DNA of 64,000 nucleotides from assembly GCA_032716605.1 (NCBI GenBank), contig CM064530.1, positions 6,596,086 through 6,660,085 of the forward strand, given 5' to 3'. How positions within the stretch are numbered: the stretch's first letter is position 1; every line of letters begins with the position of its first letter. The translations under genes and the position numbers were made by a program. Below are positions 36,501-46,100 of the stretch, in pieces. The notes beneath the pieces are model-generated. The model was not told the DNA's origin, searched no databases, and was given only the letters and a program-made list of their open reading frames with translations. The stretch comes from Paralithodes platypus. Taxonomy: Eukaryota > Arthropoda > Malacostraca > Decapoda > Lithodidae.

Positions 36501-38456
36501 TAGCCTTTTAATGGGTAGACGTCCTTCCTAAGCCATGTAAAGACTTATTATAATTGCCAGAATATAATAAAATGAATGTTACGGTATTGAATGGGTTAAA
36601 GATCAAGCTACACATTTATTTCCCTCCTTCCACGGGCCCCTTTATCCTCATTCCCCCCCGGCAAACTGCTGGGCAGTTCGACTTGGCCTTCCTGGACGGC
36701 CCAAATGACCAAATGACCGCCGGCAAACTGCCGGACAGTGCCTGGTGATTTCGCTCAACTGTGTGCACCTGGTTTGTCCGCTGAATTTGCCCCATATCGA
36801 ACATTTCCCTTGTGCCCGACGGGCAGTGCTCGATCGTGTGGACGGGGCTTAAGAGTAGACTGCACCTGAAGCGTACTCACCGATCTGGTACTCGATGAGG
36901 AAGGTAGGCCCGGTGTATACTCCCAAGGCAGGCTCCAGGACCATGTAGGAGGAGGCAGCTGACACCAGAGTAAAACGTAGCCAGCACACCTACAATTAAT
37001 GAGAGATTATACATGCTAAGATTGGTATGCAGGATTCGAAACTGTATAATAAATCATAGGCTTGTGCAACATTCTTTAACTGTCTTCGTGGTGCAATGCA
37101 TAAGTGTGTTGATTTTTGGTGTGAGCGTCCTGGGTTCGAATCCCTGGACTGCCACATGTGTTTGTTAATTTCATTAATCGAGTTTAGGAGTACAGTTGGT
37201 TAGTGGAGAAAACATAATAATTAATTCTGGTTCAGTAGTAGTTTATTGAGAGGCCTTCCTTAGGGTTAAGTGCCCCATTAATTTCTATTTCCATTCACAT
37301 AATTATATGCATAGCCTCCGATAGCGCAGTTGGAATGGTTGTACATGCTAAGATTGGTATGCAGGATTCGAAACTGCATACTAAATCGTAGGCTTGTGCA
37401 ACATTCTTTAACTGTCTTCGTGGTGCAATGCATAAGTGTGTTGATTTTCTGTGTGAGCGTCCTGGGTTCGAATCCCTGGACTGCCACATGTGTTTGTTAA
37501 TTTCATTAATCGAGTTTAGGAGTAAAGTTGGTTAGTGGAGAAAACATAATAATACATACATACAAGTTTAAAGACCGTTTCGCCCACAGAGATTGTGGTT
37601 ACAGTCTCACATCCTAAATGGCGGCATTCCAGGCGACCCTGTCATGGGCTGCCTTTTTTTGTTCAAGTTCTTTGTTTTGAGACCGAACTGAAATACCTGA
37701 TCCTACATCTTTCTAGGTCTACCCTACGTGCAGTTCCCTCCTCGTTCACAGTCCGGAATGTCTTCGCTCAGTTCAGATCATCCATTCTCTACACGTGTCC
37801 AAACCATCCAAGTCAGCTCGTGCGCATCACTTCACTGATAGGCTACTCCTAATGCCCAGACACCTTATTAATTCCTCACTTAATACCCCGTCCCTGAGGT
37901 TAACCCCACATATCCATCTCCCCATTCTCTTCTCATTCTGTTCCATTCTATTAATATCCTCTGCTTTAACTGGCCACGTCTCCGAGGCATAGGTCATTGC
38001 ACTCCTAACACACAAGGTATACACCTTCCCTTTAAGGTGAAGTAGGAGTCATCTCATGGTCAAGAGTGGTAGCAACTCTCTAAGCTTACCCCAGCCACTT
38101 CTGACTCGAGCAATGAAGCTTGCTTCAGCACCACCTCCGGCGGAAGCCGTAACGCTCAAGTAGCAGAATTTATTCACACACTCCAGTGTTACACTGCCGA
38201 AATCAATACTAACGTGGGTCAATCAACACCAGTTCTCCCTTGCACACTGCACATTCAAAGTCTATGATTCTCGTCAAAGGTCCTCTCGCCCTACTACATC
38301 TCTTGTGTTTTATATTTAATTTATATGTTTTTGTAGAGCATGTATGAGGGTTCAAAGGCGGCAGTGCGTGTGGAGAATGAACAGAGCGAGTTCTTTGATC
38401 TGAATGTTGGGTTAAAGCAAGGGTGTGTGATGTCCTCATGGTTGTTCAATATACAG

Positions 38457-38516
<60 letters not shown>

Positions 38517-41500
38517 ACCTGTCTAGAGAGAGAGTTACACAGATATGAAGACCTCTCTCACCTGTGTATCGAAGGGAAACATAGCCAGGTAGAAGTCACA
38601 GCTGTAGGTGGCACTATATAGCTGGCTCATCTCCAAGCTACTCTCTTGTCCAGGGAAAACATTCACTGCAAAGCCACGGATAGGTCAGAGTCTGGATACT
38701 CAAAGCAATAGTAAGTTACGAAGTAGTATAAACTAGCATATTTATGCTGTAAGCCCATGGTAATTTAATGCTTGTTAGTGCAAGATATATATTTTTAAGA
38801 TTATCATTGAACTAGTTTTAATAATAAACACCGTTAATTTTAATCTTTTCAATAAATTATATTGATTACTATTTTGTTGTCTTACCTTCTTCTGGGAGGT
38901 CTGGAGAGCCTGGGACAGAGGGTCCTCCTCGTACACACTCCACTCGAGCTCCCTGGTCCAGGTTCGAAAACATGTTACCCTGGGCGTTGCTGAAGAACAC
39001 TCGGGGCGTCCAGATATTCTTGACGTTCTTAAGTGACAGCAGGTTCAACGTGCGATCCTCTTTCAGATTGAGGAAATTGAGTCGTATGTCCTGCCAACGC
39101 AAGTTGAGCTGCAGGGTGGTGGTAAAAGTTTGATCCTGCGTTGCAATGGTCGGAAAGGATATGATGCGGATCATGAAGTGAATAGAGAGAGGGTGAGAGG
39201 CGTTGGTGGGTGGCGGAGGGATGACCGTGCGATACCCAGGGGGTATGGCCACTAGAGAACACTGTGCTTCATCGCTCTGATCGGTACAGTCTACTCGCAG
39301 GTCACAGCGCTGAGTGAGATTGATGCACTGACCGTCGGCGCACGTGAATTGTCCCTGACCACACACTGACAGTGTGAGGTTGAGTACTGTGCCACTGGTC
39401 ATGCCACAGATGTCATCTCCAATGGTCCAAAGGTGGGTGCCAAATGGATACAGCCCCTCCTTCACAGGCTGGTACCAAGCAGTCGCATTAACCTGTCAGA
39501 ATGGATTCCCTCTTTAGTATTGAAAACAAGTAAATTTTGATAAATTAATTTATATTAATAAATCATTTTGATATGACATTTTATACATGGCCAATTGCAT
39601 TAACTTAACATGGAGAGATAGACAGACAGATGAGGAAACATAAGCATTGTGGTGTGGATGTGGATGTGTTGGAGAGTGCACAGTAAGGGGAACACCTTGA
39701 AGTGATTCAGTCATGTGGAGCATATAGCGAGTGAGAGAATGACTAAAAGAGTGTATGAGAGCAAGGTGAAAGGGCAGAGAGGGAGAGGCAGATCGAGAGT
39801 GAGGTGGAGGGATAGAGTTGAGAGGTATGTGAGTGACAGTGGTATTGGGTGGAAGGAGGGGCATCGGCTGACGGGTGACAGAGGTGCATGGAGGCGATTC
39901 ATTCGAGGCCACTCCCTCGGAGATCAAGGTGTCTGGCACTAAATACATAGATAGTAAAGTCTAAAAGATAATACAATTACTCGTATATCCAAAGAAGGAA
40001 AGTAAAAGGATTATTTTGCTATTGTAATGTCTACATTACCTTCAGTGACTGGAGTCGCCATGTACCATTATGCCAGTAAATGTCCGAATGAAAAAAGCCC
40101 TGTAAAGAAGGTCGGCCTCCCTTGTATTCCCCCAGCAGGTAACGATGATTGAAGGGTGAGTACTTGCAGACGGCAGGGCCCTTAAGGTAGATGATAACTG
40201 GCTGCGGAGACTCACACGCAACACAGAAGGAGTAAGAATCGAGGCAGGCGATGTCAGACCAGCGTCCTGGGAAATTTCCTGAAAGCATGACCAAACAGTT
40301 TTCTTCAGTGCCACCGTTGGGTCCGTCACCCCGCCATGGACCTTCCCAGGACAGTGGCTCTTGTGTGGCCAAGCTGGACCACTGGCCCTCCACTTTAGCA
40401 TCTGAGGCTCCCAGCCACAGGTACGACGATCCAACACCGCCAGAGCAACTCAACGATTCGTTCCTTGTCATTTGGTACAGCCATGAACTCTCCTGGTCGT
40501 TAATTGGCACCAAGATAGTTCCACCCACCACCTGAGAGTAAAGTCATGAGATAATGCAAATCAAACCTAATATATACATTTGAATATGACATTAGATAGT
40601 TCATTCCATACATTGTAATTATACATAGAATCAATGACACACAGTACATTTGGATTGTGACATACTTGACAAAGGTGTGTAGCATGTGCCAGAGAGAAAC
40701 GATCAGGAAAGATGGTGATGGTCCTTTTTGTAGAACGACACAAATCCATTAATGGGCGTGAAACCCAGAATGCCTCCCCTGCCAATGTCCACTGTGATGA
40801 CTGCCATGCCAACAGATCACCCTCTATGCCATCCTCACATGATGCCACCTGCCGTACCATACTAAAGTTAATCCTTTTAGCCCAATGATGGGATTCATAT
40901 TTGGATAACAAAGTACCTCTCATGGTCATAGATTCAAGAAACTAGCTTACACTACTGTGTTGTATGTGAGAATGAGGTGGAGAGAGGAATTGATAATGTG
41001 TAGGAACTAGAGCACTTTTACATAGATGAAAGGTTGTATTATATTCAGGATATGGATGTTGGGGATTATTTTATCATCACTACCTTGCAAGAAAATATGG
41101 TGTTTGACAATTGATGGCTTGAAACTTGAACTTTTAATTAAGTGTTGGGTTAAATTAGTTGATTATCACTTGATGACCAAAACCATTATTGCTGACCTGT
41201 GTCAAGATTGATGAGGTCAGCACAGAGCTCCAGATGTTGAAATCAGTGATCTCGCCGGAGAAACTCTGGTCCCGCTGAAATCCCCCGCCTAACGAATCCT
41301 GCTCCTGCCCTGTTAAATTATGGAGATATCTATGATAACAAGCACTATTAAATCCTGCTGATAATCGATCATTGGACCCTCAGATTGTGAAACAAGATTG
41401 ATATCCATCAGAACCTGGAATGTTATCATCTTTGTGCTCTCAAGTGTCTAAGCAATTCTCCCTACCAGAAATTCTTGGAGTTGCCGCGCCTGACACGTTT

Positions 41501-43103
41501 TTTTGTACAGTAAGCGGCCTGGGCCCTTTAAATGGCGATATCCCGCAGGTCTTCACCCTCCCTCTCCATCAATAATTCTTAATTATAAGCTATATGTAGT
41601 ACTTTCTATAGCTGACACACATTATACTGTCATTGCATATTGATGCTCATTATAATTTAAAGTCACTCATAATATTAAATAACTTATATTTATATATATA
41701 AGGAAGAAGGTATATTCGCGCTTTGATACGATAGTTCATCATCCGTATAATTTTGCTTTTAGTAAGTTCTTGCTACATATGGACATTCCCACAACTACCA
41801 TACTATATAAGCACTTAGTTTAGCCATCTAGTATATAGTAAAAACATGCAGAATCGTAAGAAATCGTGATAAACTTTGCATAGCCTAGGTGTTGAGTATT
41901 GTTTATGTCGACAGACGTAGCTCTGGCGCTACTTCGGAAGCGTCCACCAGAGGTCTCCGGTGAATTCCTGGTAGGGAGAATTTGTCTCAACAGTGAAGAC
42001 TACAGCTTTGTGCAATATTGTCATTTCAGTTAATAATTACTAGACAGTAGATGTTGCAAAGGATCTTTGAGTACAAATCACGTTTATATTGTACTGTATT
42101 TACATGAAGCATCTTTGGTACTGACCAATAATGAATGCCCCCCCTGGTTCAAGAGGAGTGGTGCCCCCCGTGAAGGCCCCCCAGGCACGCTGCTCCCCGT
42201 CCAGGTAGATGGTCCAGGCTGCGGTGGCCCGGTGGTAGGTGAAGCAGAAGGTGGACCAGGACCTCAGGGGCGTGGCCAACTTGGAGCTGGCCCAGTGGCC
42301 CTGTAGGCTGATCCGATACCCTCCTTCACGGTGATCTAAGCACACATAGGTCTACTCAGATGCAGTACCAGTTTGAAACACTAAACATATTCCATTTTTA
42401 TACTTACTGTATATGAAAATATAATTCTTAACACATGACATTAAATTCGAGTGCTAAGACTTTCGTTAAGTGAAGTGTTGTTTATTGTCGTAAGATATGA
42501 CGTTAGGCAATATGTAGGTCCTAAACTACTTTATGCCAGTTGAAATAAGACATTAATAATTATATATTTTTAACGATAGCTTGTAGCATATTGATTCTGC
42601 TATTGGAACCAGTAAAAAGCAAGAACTTTATCTTATAAATAAATATTAGTCACAGTAAGTCTCACCAATCCTAAATTCGTTGTCTCTGTCGTTGGAGATA
42701 GCGTAGGAGATGAGGGTGGACTCCTCGCGGAACCTGTTGAGCCTGAGTCTGTAGCAGAGGGTGAAGTCGTTAAGGGTGGGGAAGGTTGTCACCAGCCGGG
42801 CATTGCTGCTGGCGGAGGGAGCACCTGACTCCTGAAGCTGCAGGACTCGTGAGACTTCTGAACCTCGTATGATCAGAGCAGTTTCAGTATCTGGTAGTCC
42901 AACAGTAATTACATATTACTGGAAACATTGAAATTACATATAACAAATCCTAGCATAACTAAAGCACATCAGAAGATAATATATCCACTGTGCACTAATA
43001 ATGCTGCTGCCGTGCTAGCTAAGTATAGAGCGTATATCTCCAGCATGCATGCTATTTTTGGTACTAGCCAATTATTCACGTCGTTACTTGAGATTTATCA
43101 GGG

Positions 43104-43171
<68 letters not shown>

Positions 43172-46100
43172 AATACGCCCAGCCTCTAGATCTAATGAGA
43201 AAGTAACTAAACTGGCAACACTGCATACATACCTGTCAATGCTGCAGTTGTCACCAGTAGGCCACCCGCCATTAGCCACGCCCACACCCATAGCCTGGAA
43301 AACATAGATATAGCTCAATAGTGTTATAGAAAGGAAAGAATTTAGTAGAATTTTATGTGCTGGTTGACCTGAGCTTTCAGTTTTGTGTGACTAGCCTACA
43401 ATATATATTTTCGCAGGGTGTGTGGTTTGATTTTAATAGTTCACACATAAAGGGAAGGTTTTTAGTTTGCTCCCTAGACCTCCATTAAGCTTTAAAAAGT
43501 ACTGTACCCCTAAGACATTAATCCTTCGAGATAGATTTGTGCATTTTTCGGTAGAAAAATTCCTCCGACCAAAGGCCGGTTCCTTTCAAGATGCAGGCTT
43601 GCTATCACTCACCAGGGAAAAACCGACACGTAAATGACATAAATGTCTTAAAATCGCCAAACTAATGGGGCGAACATTTAAAATTGCCAAACTAAGGGGG
43701 CGAACATCTTAGTGGTGCTAAGCATGAAGGGAAAGGGGATCCAGAAAAAAACACCGCCGCCTTTAGAGAAAGTTTAGGGTGCGTCTTTTCATGTAGCCTA
43801 CAGAAAGTTTAGGGTACGTCTTTTCATGTAGCCTACAGAAAGTTTAGGGTACGTCTTTTCATGTAGCCTACAGAAAGTTTAGGGTACGTCTTTTCATGTA
43901 GCCTACAGAAAGTTTAGGGTGCGTCTTTTCATGTACCCTACATAAATAACTTTTGCAGAATTTAGTGTACTTTTTGACCTGGTACTTTCAGAAGATGAGA
44001 TGAGGTTGTTTTTGTATGGAAAATGACTATTCAGATATGGCTGAACAATTTGGAATAAACTGCTTAAGGGAGGTTTTTGGTGTCGCTGGACACCCTTCTC
44101 CCTTATTTTTAGCCTCATTAGTATTGACATTTTAAGACATTGGCCCCCTTAGTTTGATAATTCTAAGACTTTTGGTGCTATTTAGATGTCGATATTTTCC
44201 TGGCGAGTGAAGTCGGTACTCATGGTGTTAGTGAGCTGGGCCTATAATTAGGCCTTAGGGTTGGGTGTGAGAGGGATCTGCCTTGTGTGAGCCAATCGGC
44301 TTTCTGCAGACTCCCATTTTCTTATGTTCTTATGAGTGATAGCAAGCCTGCGATTTAAGAGTTGGCTATCGGCAGGGGCATTTTTTTATACTAAAAAAAA
44401 AATGCACAAATTCAGCTCGAAGGAGGGTCTTGGGGGTATAATTTTAATCTTGACTAGCAGGGGTACCCGGCGTTGCCCGGGTACTACCACCACTACTACT
44501 ACCATAATCACCATCATCAATCACTACTACCACAATCATCACAATACTACTACTACCATAATCACCGGCCTCGACCTCCCTGTGCCTCATTAAACGGCGA
44601 CCTCGATTTCGGCCTCTAAATGACCTCCGATTTTGGATCTGACCTCATCCGTACCTTTATTTTGGGGGGCTGCAAACAACTTTCGTTCCATACACCTTTT
44701 CGATCGGAGGCCTCCTTCTGCCCCAAACGGCCATTTTTTTGTTTTTTTCAATTTCGGCCTCGAAACGACCTCCGATCGTGGCCTCGCCCCCTTTATGACC
44801 TGACCCAGGTCAATTGACACCCACATGCAAAGTTTCAGCTCCCCAGGTCCAAAACTGCGGCTGCCTATTTAGAACACACAGACAGACAAACAGACACACA
44901 AACTGATTAAATAATATAGATGGGGGACAGTAATCTGATTGGGGGTCTATAGGAAGGAAACTAGAAAATAATGAATGATTAATTTATACAAATATCCCCT
45001 TAAAGGTTTATCTCGTGACGCTGTGAAGTCCTTACTAAACTGGAAAACTTATCTAAGGTAGGGTTGTCTATATTGGCAGTAATGTAGGCTACCGTGCTAC
45101 GTATTCAACTGCACCATTTATTTAGTCAGTTTTAAATTGATGATTTATTAGACGATTTTTCTGGTTGGCACCTACTATGAAAATAAAATTATAAGTAAAA
45201 AAGTAAATATATGATAAATCAATAACAGATCGTGAAACACGAATAATACTCTTTGCATTGTATTGTTTATGCCGTGTTATATCACAGTTATCTCTTCTTT
45301 ATCTTTGAGTTTTCATTTTCTGTTATTAATATTTGAAAGAAAATTGTTAATTTGAAGGTAAACTAAATTATAATTATAAATAATTAATTAATTAATTAAA
45401 GGTGAATTCCAGGAGAGAAACTTATTCAAACTATAATGTCCATTGGGATCTGCTTGGTTTTAGGGATATGATTCTGAAGAACTTTCATCATTGTGTCTTA
45501 ACAATATAGAAATATAGCTTATCTAACTTATTTTATGTGGCGAGAACTGGCGTGTATACCATGACGTCACTATTGTCAATGGCGGGAACACTCGACATGG
45601 GAAATAGGTGAATCTGCTGATGAAGACACCCATATCACGGTCCACTGACGAGGGCTTGATGGGGAATTCATAAATTTTGACTCGGCCTCTCCAAACTTAA
45701 TCAGATGGTGGGTGTTCAATAGGCCTATTATTCAGGGAATGTGGGTGATGGGCCCCAGAACGATTTATTGCCTAGATAAGAAGCTTTAAGGGAATGGCGT
45801 GGGCACCTGTTATTTTCTAATCAACGCATTTGCCTCTTACGCAGCGGACAATGGCCATATCCCGATTTGTGATCTACTGGAAAAATGTCTAAATTATAGG
45901 CTATGTTGCCTTGCTTATCTTAGTGATAGTTTAAGAGGCAGAGGAGTCAATGCTTATAAAGGTTGCCTGACTTTGATCTGAAAGCTGTGAGGATTGTCGA
46001 GGAACTTTTAAAGCAGGCGGGTCACCGGTGTGGAGTTTACTGTTTTGGATTCAGTTTACACGGGATAGTTTGGCCCATTAGTTTGGCGATTTTAAGAGCT

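Larger units (their letters stand above)
30880..36848. mobile_element. Harbinger-like DNA transposon, 6 kb, filled with satellite repeats
   Basis: The left end GCCCCGTCTACACGATC and right end, read inward on the other strand GCCCCGTCCACACGATC, match over about 30 bp with few changes. TTAA stands on both sides (30876-30879 and 36849-36852). A short frame near the left end (31116-31310) ends [15 protein letters not shown], which resembles the N-terminal part of HARBI1/PIF-type transposases and stops at a possible donor (TGCAG/gtgag). No catalytic domain remains. The interior is mostly the tandem array at about 31380-36130. Confidence 0.55.

Noticed and set aside
45563..45570. TGACGTCA (CRE-like) site as a regulatory element
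   Set aside because: A single octamer in a long intron is expected by chance, and no other support exists.
45799..45981. 60-codon ORF in channel intron 1
   Set aside because: No domain, no splice signals, and no second copy to show constraint.
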